Origin: Tranzscheliella williamsii
Taxonomy: Eukaryota; Basidiomycota; Ustilaginomycetes; Ustilaginales; Ustilaginaceae
Assembly (NCBI GenBank): GCA_023212725.1
Contig: JALBYF010000014.1
Location: 186,001-250,000 of the forward strand
Direction: 5' to 3'
DNA: 64,000 bases
The translations under genes were made by a program, and so were the position numbers. Below are positions 52,490 through 61,806 of this stretch, piece after piece; the stretch's first letter is position 1; each line of letters begins with the position of its first letter. The notes under the pieces were generated by a model. The model was not told the DNA's origin. It did no database searches and saw only the letters and a program-made list of their open reading frames with translations.

Positions 52490-55400
52490 ATGGACGGCAC
52501 GGGTGCAGAACTTGAATCGCTCCCGCCTCCTTTGGACAAGAGACTGGCAACTGAGGTCTCTCCACCCAGCGCAACAGGAAAGCCACCACGATCCTCGGCA
52601 ATACAGATGACATCTGCGCACGACAACGGCGATGATGAAGAAGAAGAGGAGGGAATGCTCAAGGTCGACGAGGAAGGGCAGATCGAAGAGGGCCAAGCGA
52701 AAGAGGTAAGCCGCATCCGTCTTCGGGAAAGAGGCCTTGGGTCCTACCTTGCTGACCATCCTTCGCTACCTTTGGCCTTTCTCCGCTCTCAGAACGACCC
52801 CCTAGCCATGACGACGACGTCCAACGGTCCCTCTCATCCCCGCCAAACCTCATCTGATCGAGGCGGTGATCGCGGCGGAGATCGAGAGAGGGATCGCTAT
52901 CCCGAAGCGTCCCCTGGACCCTCCTCAACCTATCCACCTGCCCGGTCACGGTTTCGATATACACCCGAAGCGTCTGGCCCGTACAGCGCTTCAACGTCGT
53001 ACGCCTACCCTCCCGGTCATCGTGAGACGTCCCGTAACGATACGTATGATGCGTACTCTACCACCGCAAGAGCAAGTTTTAGCGGCCCGGCTCCACGGCC
53101 CGAGGCGAGTCGACGCCAGTATGCAGCGGCGCCGCCTTCAGCTCGGGGCCCGGACAGTTATCGACCAGGTGCAGGCCGCGATCGAGAACGGGAGCGCGAT
53201 CGAGAGTGGGAAGCCGTCCTGGACAGGGACCGAAACCGTGAATGGGCCGAGCGAGACCCGTACATGTATCGGGACATGGACAAGCGCAGGGAATGGGCAC
53301 AACGCGAAAGGATGATGTTGGGTCCTCCCTATGACGTCGAGCAGCCTCCTCTGCCACATCCATCTCTATCAGGCTATTCAGCCGCTTTCAACACGAGGCA
53401 GGATCGTTTCGACCCACGAGACTATCCAGACCGAAGACCCCTCTCACCAGTTCCGGCCGGTCGAGAGCGTGAGCGAGATCGGACCCGAGAGTGGGAAAGG
53501 GAAAGGTCAGCCGAATGGGATCAGCGTAGCCGCGCTTCTTCTTCTAGCTGGGGTATGAGGCAGTGGGGCAAGCCGTCTGACGCGGGCTGGGAAAGTCGAC
53601 AGCAACGGCGTATCACACCCTCCGACGCTGCTCCAGATTCGTCCCACCAGGATCGGGCATCTTCTGTAAAGCTTGACCAGACTCTACCCCACAGAGTCGA
53701 AGTACCGGAAAATCGTCGAGCTGTCTCAGGCTCTATGTCTGAACGAGGTGAGCCTCGCAGCCGAGAGATGTCGCCGCGGGAGACGCGCTCCGTCGGTAAT
53801 TGGAGATCTCCTGGTCGGCTTAGCGATGAGCATGGCGCAAGTCCCAGCCATCTATCCCGCACCGACAATTTTTCTGCGTGTTTGCGCGGAAACTCGCCTA
53901 CCGCATCACAAGCAGCGTCCACAAAGTCATCGATTGCCCCACCGCGATCGCCTACCCTAGTTGCGGAACCTCTGCAAGACTTGAATCAGTCTTTGCAACA
54001 TGGTGAAGCGAACGTAGCCGGCAGCGAGGAGCAGATGAAGCGGAAACTCCACGAGTCCGGTGGCGACGCCGAACAAATTGCTCCTGCCCCGGCACATAAC
54101 AGCGAACACACAGTTGACAGACAGGATATCAACGACAAAGCAGCGGATGCACCAGAGAATATAGCAAGCACGCAGAAGAGCGAACTGGTGGAGTCAGCGG
54201 CTGTTGAACCTGAAAGCTCAAAGGATGAGGCATCAGCACCAGCAGAGGAAGGGAAAACAAAAGACACCGAGCTTAGCGAGCCCTTCACATCGACCATCGC
54301 TTCCCTTCAGACTCATTTGGTAGACGCGACGGCTACTGCGACGGAAAGGGTGTTTTCCCCCGAACGTACCACAGTGGCAGAAGTGCCCAACGAACGCTCC
54401 CCAACACCAGTTCCTCCAGTGCCTGCAGAGCGGCCGGAACACAACGATGCTCAGTCGACGTTAACTCCCAATGAATCGGAATCCACAAAACCTGAGTTGG
54501 CGGAAGCTTTCGATACACGTCAAGACAAGCAGACGACTCAAGACGTCGAGATGGTCCAACAAACCTCTGAGCCTGACAGCAGTCTTGACCAGAAAGCTGT
54601 CTTGCACCCTTCTGCCGATAGCTCTCTCAGCTCTATACCGATCAGTAATGCTGAAGGCGGTACTGCACCGATTCACGACCAAGCTCCTCAAGTCGATACC
54701 GAGAGCATTACAGTTCCAGGTTCCGTCGAGGAGAGCGCCGCAGTCTCAGGTCCAGATCAGGAAACCACATTTCAGATCACACCGCTGGACGCGCGCCAAT
54801 CTGCGCAGGATAAGGCTCCTGAAACCGACGTTGAGCCGCCCACTGCTGGGGTATCTTTACCACCGATCTCCTCAGCCCTTGCAGTTGCCGACGCAAACAC
54901 TATAGCAGAATATAGTAACCTAGAAGAACAAGAGCGCAAGATTGCACGGGACATTGGAGTTTCGACAGCTTTGACGCATGAACCTCAACCTCAACCTCAA
55001 CCTCCTTCCAAAGACACGGCTCAACACCGCAGTGAACACAATGCGGAGTCTGATCCACAGGACCAGATTCTTGAGAACGAGATCACTGAAGACGCCGAGA
55101 TGACGGACGTCACGGGGAGCCATGCGGATCCGCCTCGTAGCGAGGAAACCGAACTGCCTAGCGTGGAGACTGGCGAGGGTGTGGTAGCTTCTATCACAGA
55201 CAACGATCGAGCTCTTCCGGACATGCCAGCAGGCTCTACGGACGAAACCATGACGTCCGTCGTCGTTAAAGAAGAGCAAGATTCTGATATGCGCCATCAC
55301 GACAGCCATGATGTTTTTCCCTCCACGCAGGATCAGGATGCTTCAATCCAGCCGATAGCACATCCGGTACATGTTGACTCGCTCAAGTATGAACGTTCGA

Positions 55401-58400
55401 TGGCGAGTAGGAATCCCGCGGCGGCCGAAGCTGAAGAGGTACTGGACTCACCCAGTCGCCCAGCGACAATACCCTCCGACGAGCAGCGAGAACCTGTAAT
55501 CCCGCAGCTTCCTAGCACAACTGACTCCGACTCCGGTCGCAAAACCTTGGAGGGTATGACACTTCAGGGCAGCTATGTAGAAGACTCAACAAGGGATCTG
55601 TTAGCCGTGGAAGAATCGGCTCGCGCAGAAGAGGTGGCAATGGTCGACATTGAGAAGCAAAATCCGCTTCTGCCCATCGCCGAGATCAACGAGCTTGCCA
55701 AAGACATCGAGCCACCTCTGATGACGCCGACGACCAAAGACCAGATGGACAAAGCCCATCGCACCACTATCAAGCAGCTCATCTTGCAGCAACGCCCAAG
55801 CGAGCGACAGATCTTGGATATCATCCGCGAAAACCAGCAGCTGTCTCAATTGACGACTTTGGCTAAGATCGAAGCTAAGGTACATGGCATTCCCTTGATC
55901 GTCAGTTCCCTCAAGCCTTTATGGCTTCAGGATGACGATGATGACGTTGCTCTGACAAGGAAAGAGCTATTCCACCAAATGTCAGAGCGACAGAGACGTC
56001 TGAACGGGAAAGTGGAGAAACTCAAAAGTCGCTACCGCAGCCTGAACGAAGACTGGAAGTCGCATTGTGCTCGGCTTGATCGCATCGCCGAACGTCGTGA
56101 ACTGCAGCGTCGTCCAACAACCGCCACCCCAGCTGGCACACCGGGCGGTCTGGCCGTGGAAGATGTCGGTAGCAGCGGTGGCGGGATCCTTGGCGCATCT
56201 TTGATCACGGGACGAGCAAACAGGAGGAGCGCTCAGACCGGATTCGCCACATTTGGCGATGCAGTGCGGTCCGAGGCCGAATTCCTTGAGATTTTGGCTA
56301 GTCTGGAAAACGCTGACATGCAAGATCCAAACATGCGGGCCGCAAGAACGACCGCCACAGCCCCCGACATGGCGATCAACCCAGACAACGACAAGCCGCT
56401 CAAGCTGCGATATGATGACGTCAATGGCTTTGTGGCCGACCCGCTTGCCTTCTACATGGATGCATTCGACCCAGATGTGTGGTCGGAGGAAGAGAAAACT
56501 ACTTTCGCTCGCCGCTACGCCCTATGGCCCAAACAGTTCGGCCGGATTGCTCAAGCTTTGCCGCACAAAACCCCAGCACAATGCGTCAGGTACTACTATC
56601 TCAATAAGAAGGAGTCTGGTAACGACTTCAAGGCGCTCGCCGCTGCCAGGAATCGCGAGCGAAAGCGCAAAACCCGCGTCAAACCGAAGAAAGCGAAGGG
56701 CAGTGCTTTGATGGCTGACCTCAAATCGGCCAAAGGAGAGGAGATGGAAGAAGACGATGGCAGTGGTGTGCCGTCGCCAGGCGAGCTTGCGGATCCGCCT
56801 AGTGGTCGTACCGAGTCTCTCTTGGCGAGTTCCCAGCGACGCGCGGGCAGGTCTAGGATAACTGCATCGCAAACGGAGCCTTCGCCAGGCGCTCCGACTG
56901 ATGGCGCTGTCTCGCAGCAACAGGGCAAGAAGCGAGTCGCCGAACAGGATGCCACCGAAAACGTCGCCGATCTGAAGCCTTCGGACAAACGTCGGCCTGC
57001 GTCGAAAAGCAAGCGAGCCAAGACTGAAGGCGGAGCTGCTGGCGAAAAGGGAAAAAAGCCACGCTCGACCACCAAAAAGGAGCCTTCCGTCGAAGAGCCA
57101 CCGCCGTCAGCGCCGTCAGAAGCGCCCGCCGCCCAAGTCCAGCAGATGCCTATGGCACCGCAAAATGACCCGAGCGCAATTAAGGAAAGCGTGGAAGATA
57201 GCGACCTTGCTGCGGCCGAAGCACTTGGAGCGCTTGCTGGCATGTTCGCCGGACCTTCGACAGTCGAACCTTCAGGCCTGCCGGTAGAGTCCCACACAGA
57301 AGCTGCGGCCTATGCCGAGGGCGCGAGTGCGTTTATCGCTACTAGTGGCCCCGATGCCGGTCCCGAGACCGAAGGCCAAAAAGGTGTGAAGAAGCGTAAG
57401 AGCAAAAACGCCATCCCAGGACCAGAAGATCCAGAAGCCGGCGGAAAGGGCCGCTCCAAGCAGCCCACTTCGTCGTACTGGTCTGTTGCCGAGAGGTCAG
57501 AGTTCCTGCGGGCCCTTGCACTGCACGGGAAGAATTGGGAAGTGGTCTCGTCTACGTTGTCACAGAAGTCGACGGCGCAGGTGCGCAACTTTTTCGCTCG
57601 AAACGCCCTGGAAGTTGACTTTGTGCAGGCGGCAGCCCTTGCACAGGAGAATGCTCAGCTCCCACTGGCAGACAGGGAAGCGGCTGCTTCCGCCTTTGTG
57701 CGCCAGCGTTTTGCGTCAAATACACACTTGCCCGTATCTCAGGCGGCCTCAGCTTCGGTGCCTGGATCACTTCAAGGCAATGAGCTCGCCAGCGGCTATA
57801 CACCGCCTCGAACCACCTACCTTCCTCCACCTCCCGGCTTGCCTTCGTCCGCTGCGCAGGAGCAGGTCGATGATAAACATAGAGATGCGAGTCCTCCTTC
57901 GATGCCGTTCCGCCGCGGCTTGCAAATCAACGCGCTTCTCAACGATGAAGCGAATGATCATGACGAGGCCAGAGTCAAGCGAAGATCGTCGGTACAAGAT
58001 TGGTACGGAAACCATAGGGATCCTGGGCGTTTCCCTGAAGGCCGAGAGGGTTCGCTACCTCCTGTTGTGCACGGCCGGGCAGCTTTGGAAGCGGACGAGC
58101 GGCCGGCCACAGCGGATAGATTGGACAGGATGCGGCCGACGAGTTCAGAAGGACGATTGACTCGCGAAGATGCGGGAGATGCGAGGTCAAGCGTGTTCGA
58201 CCACGCTGATGCACATAGGCATCCTTCCAGCTATGCTCCGATGGCTCCACCTCACTTCCCTGCGGAGCGAATAGGCGCTTCGCAAGCATCGCGCTACTCG
58301 ATGCCTCCCAGCAGCGTTTCTAGTCATGCCTCGTATCTGTCACGAGCCACGCCGCCACATCCAACCGGAGCAGAAGGTGCGGAGTCGGTTCCAGCGGGCT

Positions 58401-59059
58401 ATGCTCGGTACGGAGGTGCATCGGGTGACGCTCGAGCTGGCGTAGCAGGCGCGGAACACGAGTCGGCCAGCCTCCATGCTTCTTACCCCCCTGAATCGCG
58501 ACACGCCGGTCCATACGACAAAGCGTCCTCGACTAACGCAGCCTTCCCAGGCATCCACAGCTACGGGAGATATGCCTCACCTAGTGTCGCCGCCATGTAT
58601 CAGGGCAATGTACCTTCGATGTTAGGCTCCCGAGGCCGGCCAGGCGCTCCACCTGCAGCGGGGCTGGAGCGGTCGCCTTACGATCCACGCTGGCAGAGGC
58701 TCTCGGAGTCGCCCGGCCCGGCTCGGTCGCCTTCGTCGTCCGGCTCCCTGGGCTACGGCACACCCACCGGAAGCACCTTTTCGACCGGCAACGCCTACCG
58801 ATCCTCGAGCAGTCCCTACACGTCGTATCCGTCGCAGAGCCTTCCACGACCGTCGCTGCCGTCCATTTCGGCAAGCGCGGCCAAAGGCGCCGCTCCTACC
58901 CTGCCCTCGCTGGGCTCGTCGGGCCGATCATTGCCGCCTCTGCTCGGAGGATTCCCAGGCTCCGCACCCCGGCCGGCAGGATCAGGCTCCCACACCGGCA
59001 AGTCAGAAGAACCACACACTTGGCCTTATGCGCACAGGTCGCAAGAGCCCGAGCAATAA
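52490..59059 (+). CDS. SNT1: SANT-domain corepressor, Snt1/NCoR-like (Set3 complex)
   Basis: The frame is open for 2189 codons from an ATG at 52490, but a probable 87-nt intron (52706-52792, GTAAGC...CTCAG, with CTGAC inside) would reduce it to 2160 residues without changing frame. Unspliced residues about 75-270 are Arg/Asp/Pro-rich, and a long acidic disordered stretch runs to about residue 1060. A conserved helical segment (TIKQLILQQRPSERQILDII) follows. The first SANT domain is near residues 1330-1383 (WSEEEKTTFARRYALWPKQF, then CVRYYYLNKK), the second near 1661-1710 (YWSVAERSEFLRALALHGKNW, shown in part). The two-SANT spacing is that of Snt1, SMRT and NCoR, scaffolds of a histone deacetylase complex (Set3C in yeast). 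The C-terminal 500 residues are Ser/Pro-rich. Confidence 0.88.
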   Translation: MDGTGAELESLPPPLDKRLATEVSPPSATGKPPRSSAIQMTSAHDNGDDEEEEEGMLKVDEEGQIEEGQAKEVSRIRLRERGLGSYLADHPSLPLAFLRSQNDPLAMTTTSNGPSHPRQTSSDRGGDRGGDRERDRYPEASPGPSSTYPPARSRFRYTPEASGPYSASTSYAYPPGHRETSRNDTYDAYSTTARASFSGPAPRPEASRRQYAAAPPSARGPDSYRPGAGRDRERERDREWEAVLDRDRNREWAERDPYMYRDMDKRREWAQRERMMLGPPYDVEQPPLPHPSLSGYSAAFNTRQDRFDPRDYPDRRPLSPVPAGRERERDRTREWERERSAEWDQRSRASSSSWGMRQWGKPSDAGWESRQQRRITPSDAAPDSSHQDRASSVKLDQTLPHRVEVPENRRAVSGSMSERGEPRSREMSPRETRSVGNWRSPGRLSDEHGASPSHLSRTDNFSACLRGNSPTASQAASTKSSIAPPRSPTLVAEPLQDLNQSLQHGEANVAGSEEQMKRKLHESGGDAEQIAPAPAHNSEHTVDRQDINDKAADAPENIASTQKSELVESAAVEPESSKDEASAPAEEGKTKDTELSEPFTSTIASLQTHLVDATATATERVFSPERTTVAEVPNERSPTPVPPVPAERPEHNDAQSTLTPNESESTKPELAEAFDTRQDKQTTQDVEMVQQTSEPDSSLDQKAVLHPSADSSLSSIPISNAEGGTAPIHDQAPQVDTESITVPGSVEESAAVSGPDQETTFQITPLDARQSAQDKAPETDVEPPTAGVSLPPISSALAVADANTIAEYSNLEEQERKIARDIGVSTALTHEPQPQPQPPSKDTAQHRSEHNAESDPQDQILENEITEDAEMTDVTGSHADPPRSEETELPSVETGEGVVASITDNDRALPDMPAGSTDETMTSVVVKEEQDSDMRHHDSHDVFPSTQDQDASIQPIAHPVHVDSLKYERSMASRNPAAAEAEEVLDSPSRPATIPSDEQREPVIPQLPSTTDSDSGRKTLEGMTLQGSYVEDSTRDLLAVEESARAEEVAMVDIEKQNPLLPIAEINELAKDIEPPLMTPTTKDQMDKAHRTTIKQLILQQRPSERQILDIIRENQQLSQLTTLAKIEAKVHGIPLIVSSLKPLWLQDDDDDVALTRKELFHQMSERQRRLNGKVEKLKSRYRSLNEDWKSHCARLDRIAERRELQRRPTTATPAGTPGGLAVEDVGSSGGGILGASLITGRANRRSAQTGFATFGDAVRSEAEFLEILASLENADMQDPNMRAARTTATAPDMAINPDNDKPLKLRYDDVNGFVADPLAFYMDAFDPDVWSEEEKTTFARRYALWPKQFGRIAQALPHKTPAQCVRYYYLNKKESGNDFKALAAARNRERKRKTRVKPKKAKGSALMADLKSAKGEEMEEDDGSGVPSPGELADPPSGRTESLLASSQRRAGRSRITASQTEPSPGAPTDGAVSQQQGKKRVAEQDATENVADLKPSDKRRPASKSKRAKTEGGAAGEKGKKPRSTTKKEPSVEEPPPSAPSEAPAAQVQQMPMAPQNDPSAIKESVEDSDLAAAEALGALAGMFAGPSTVEPSGLPVESHTEAAAYAEGASAFIATSGPDAGPETEGQKGVKKRKSKNAIPGPEDPEAGGKGRSKQPTSSYWSVAERSEFLRALALHGKNWEVVSSTLSQKSTAQVRNFFARNALEVDFVQAAALAQENAQLPLADREAAASAFVRQRFASNTHLPVSQAASASVPGSLQGNELASGYTPPRTTYLPPPPGLPSSAAQEQVDDKHRDASPPSMPFRRGLQINALLNDEANDHDEARVKRRSSVQDWYGNHRDPGRFPEGREGSLPPVVHGRAALEADERPATADRLDRMRPTSSEGRLTREDAGDARSSVFDHADAHRHPSSYAPMAPPHFPAERIGASQASRYSMPPSSVSSHASYLSRATPPHPTGAEGAESVPAGYARYGGASGDARAGVAGAEHESASLHASYPPESRHAGPYDKASSTNAAFPGIHSYGRYASPSVAAMYQGNVPSMLGSRGRPGAPPAAGLERSPYDPRWQRLSESPGPARSPSSSGSLGYGTPTGSTFSTGNAYRSSSSPYTSYPSQSLPRPSLPSISASAAKGAAPTLPSLGSSGRSLPPLLGGFPGSAPRPAGSGSHTGKSEEPHTWPYAHRSQEPEQ
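52706..52792 (+). other. Probable frame-preserving intron in SNT1
   Basis: Donor GTAAGC follows AAAGAG; acceptor CTCAG precedes AACGACCCC; a CTGAC branch-like site lies near 52752. The length of 87 nt is a multiple of three and contains no in-frame stop, so both spliced and unspliced forms are translatable. Confidence 0.65.
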
Positions 59060-59556
59060 AGTGCGCTTTCCTTTTTCTACCCCAAAACGCCTGCCATGGA
59101 GCTCATCAGGTCGCATTCCACACGCTGCTATACCCCAGCCTGTCTGTATCGTGTATTGTTCGTCGAAGTCACCACCTTGGGAACTGTAATCTAATCAGGC
59201 TACATGCCGTCAAGCCTAACTCACACGTCGACCACCGGATACGAGTCACAATCGCAGTGTGAGTGTGAGTGTGTAGGGAAGGTTCCGGGCGCAAGGCCTT
59301 TCAGCTGTCGCGCCTTCCACACCCATGTATATGAAATCCGGGACGCGGCGGACCTCCACCTCTGGGCCGTCTGAGCACAGATGCTTGGGATTGGTGATTG
59401 ATCTTTTTCGCAGTTACGCCTGTATCGCGGCTTGCCTGTCTTCGTGTCAACACCTGCTCGTGAAGAAGCAGCATTCTCCCGATATGGCAGTAAGTAGCGG
59501 TCTGTGTTGCCGCGCGAGGGCGACCGAAGGCTGACACTGCACTATGGTACCGTGCT
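59060..59556. other. Intergenic region SNT1 to elongin C gene
   Basis: This 497-bp stretch contains the SNT1 3' UTR with GTGTGAGTGTGAGTGTG at 59257 and following, and the presumed promoter of the elongin C gene. No other feature is seen. Confidence 0.5.
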
Positions 59557-60180
59557 ATGCTGAAGTCCGGGACCCGAGCGTCGATCCCGGAATGGGTGAC
59601 GCTGGTGAGCGAGGTAGGCGGATCGAACCGGCTCGGTCCATGCTACCCCTTACCGCTCTTCTGACCGCAAGCGCACCGTTCTCCGCCGTCGGCCGCCTCA
59701 GGATGACTACAGATTCGTGGTAGACTACAAGACCGCGCTGGAAAGCCCCACGATCAAGACGATGCTGTCGATGGGCGAAGGCGGCGGCTTTGCCGAAGCG
59801 GAAAGCAACACAGCAAGGCTACAGATCCGGTAGGTTGGCGTAGATGCTCAGCGTAGAACGGCAGCAGTACGTGGTGTCCAGCAACTGATCGATACTGCCG
59901 CACCCTTTCGCGTCGGATGCGGTGGTAGCGGCGAAGTGTTGGAAAAGGTGATCGAGTATCTGCACTTCAAGACCAAGTTTAGCTCGGTGCAGGAGGTCGA
60001 CATCCCCGACTTTCGCAATCGGATCCCGCCCGAGATCGCACTGGAGCTGTAAGTCATGCACACCGACACGCCTGGCAAGGGTCGATAGCCGGCTGACGCT
60101 CCGACGAGCTTGATTTACGCTGCGATCTCGCGACCCTGCCTATCAGACTGATGGCAGCCGACTTCCTCGACCGTAAGTAG
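59557..60180 (+). CDS. ELC1: Elongin C homolog
   Basis: I assembled this gene from four exons: 59557-59613, 59702-59829, 59929-60048 and 60147-60180, giving 112 residues, the same length as human elongin C. Introns are 88, 99 and 98 nt with GTAGGC, GTAGGT and GTAAGT donors and AG acceptors; CTGAC or CTGAT branch-like sites are present in the first two. Joined segments read WVTLVSEDDYRFVVDYKTAL, ESPTIKTMLSMG, FAEAESNTARLQIRGEVLEK, VIEYLHFKTKF and, at the end, IPPEIALELLMAADFLD. These line up with the BTB/POZ-like Skp1 fold of elongin C (for comparison, its ending is known to be EIALELLMAANFLDC). The protein acts as an adaptor in cullin-based ubiquitin ligases and in elongin. It ends in Arg-Lys where others end in Cys; a further splice at the GTAAGT after Asp is possible. 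The start is the first in-frame ATG. Confidence 0.88.
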
Positions 60181-61806
60181 CTGCATTTGTCAGACCTTTA
60201 GCGTTGGCCCCACCGAATGCTAATCCGCTTGCTGCATCTCTTGGTGGACGGCAGTCTGAGCTACCTCGCCGCCTGCTCCGCATGAGCAGCACAGTGCGTC
60301 CCATCGTAACATCATCTTCCTCTCGTCTGAAAATCACTCGAGCTAGGCACTCCAGCATCACACGATGTGTGGTACACTCACACTTGCAGCGTCTGTCTAG
60401 GCGCATGACTGTGCGGCGTGGTGAATTCAGCAGGAGCATGCGGATGTTCCGGCGTGGGACGACGGCGGACTGAGCCAGCATGCGCTGAGATTGAACTTGA
60501 AGTGCCGCCGCCATGGGACATAAAGCGGTCTAGCCGCTGTTGAGATTGTGATTCCGAAACACTCGCACGCTGAGTGCTTTACCGCCGCGCATCTCGACCC
60601 CCGCATCCGCATCATGGGGCATACTCGCCTGACAGCAGCTACTTGTCGTCTGCCGTGCTGAGGGAAGCGCCCTGCCCAGCTAAGTGCAAACAGCTTGTCT
60701 TGCTCGCCAACATCCACCCTGGTGTCGGCATGATGCCATGGCTGCGTTTCGTTGTGGCTGGCTTGGCAAGTCCGCAGATCAAGCAAAAGCCTCTTCAACT
60801 GCAAGCATAGTGAGGCTGAGCCAGACGCGGAAGCCAGGCGGTTACAAGTAAACTAGATGCGGAGTGCATTTAACCTGTAAATGGTGCACCATGACCTGAC
60901 CTGATGCAATAGTGGAAGGGCCGCGTGGATTAATTGCAGGCCGTCTTCAAGAGGGTATGGATTGAAACCATGCCTAAATGAGTTATATGCATGGGAATTG
61001 AGCAGCGCCTTCCCGAATTCGGTTGCGCGCGAAGCACGACGGTTCGAGGCAACTGCGCTCGGGTTCTTTCTTGCCTCGGCTTGGCCCGCAGCAGTTCTGC
61101 ATTGCTCGGAAGCTACCCGGAATGGTTGCCACGGTCGATGCTATCGATCCCGCCAGGTCCTCGTTCCCATGCAGCACCAGATGCACATACGGTGGCGAGC
61201 CGTTGAAGCGAGCTTTTGAAGCAAGTGTCGCCACATACACGTCCGCCAAGCGTGACAGTCTCGCCACAGAGACCTTTGCCGCTGCGCTCACCTGCAGCCA
61301 AGCTCCCGTTTGTATCCTTGCTTCTTACCTTCATTCCTCGCACCTTCTCCGCCTTCTTCTTTTCCTCCTTCTCCTCCTCCTCCTCCTCCTCCTCCTCCTC
61401 TTCCTCCTTGGCTGCCTCTTTCTTCCCTTTTGCTACTACAATACTCGCCGGGGACGTTGCACATTGCGAGCGGTTATACTCCTGGTCCGGCGTTGCATCT
61501 GTTCTTGCTTAGGCCCCTTACTCAAGCTTTCGAACGCTGATTGCTTAGCCTCGACGGCGCGGCGCCACCTCGTTACCGCCACATTCAAGGCGCAAGAGAT
61601 AGGGTTGTAATTACGGGAAAGAGTATTGTCTTGCTCCGTTCCTGGTCAACAGGCAATCCGTAGCCATTCTGCCTTTGCCAAGCTGCCTGTCGATCTAAGC
61701 CATCTCCGAAACTCCCCTGCCATCAATCCGTGCCGGCCTCTCATCGTTGCTCAGAAGATATGATTTATGCAGCACGTACAGCAAGCTCGCGTTTGATTCA
61801 CGAAGC
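60181..61806. other. 1.6 kb non-coding stretch upstream of the methyltransferase gene
   Basis: No exon could be supported here. A pure (TCC)10-like tract sits at 61371-61400 within a pyrimidine-rich stretch. The last few hundred bases are likely the promoter or 5' leader of the methyltransferase gene. Confidence 0.45.
61371..61400 (+). repeat. (CTC)10 trinucleotide tract
   Basis: Ten uninterrupted CTC units lie in a longer C/T-rich stretch (about 61340-61408) some 400 bp upstream of the methyltransferase start. Confidence 0.9.

Noticed and set aside
56596..57297. 233-codon minus-strand frame inside SNT1
   Set aside because: Antisense to the region between the two SANT domains; no independent evidence.
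59618..59636. tRNA T-arm-like GGTTCGATCC on the minus strand
   Set aside because: The flanking bases do not form a T-stem and no other tRNA arms are present; it lies within the first elongin C intron.
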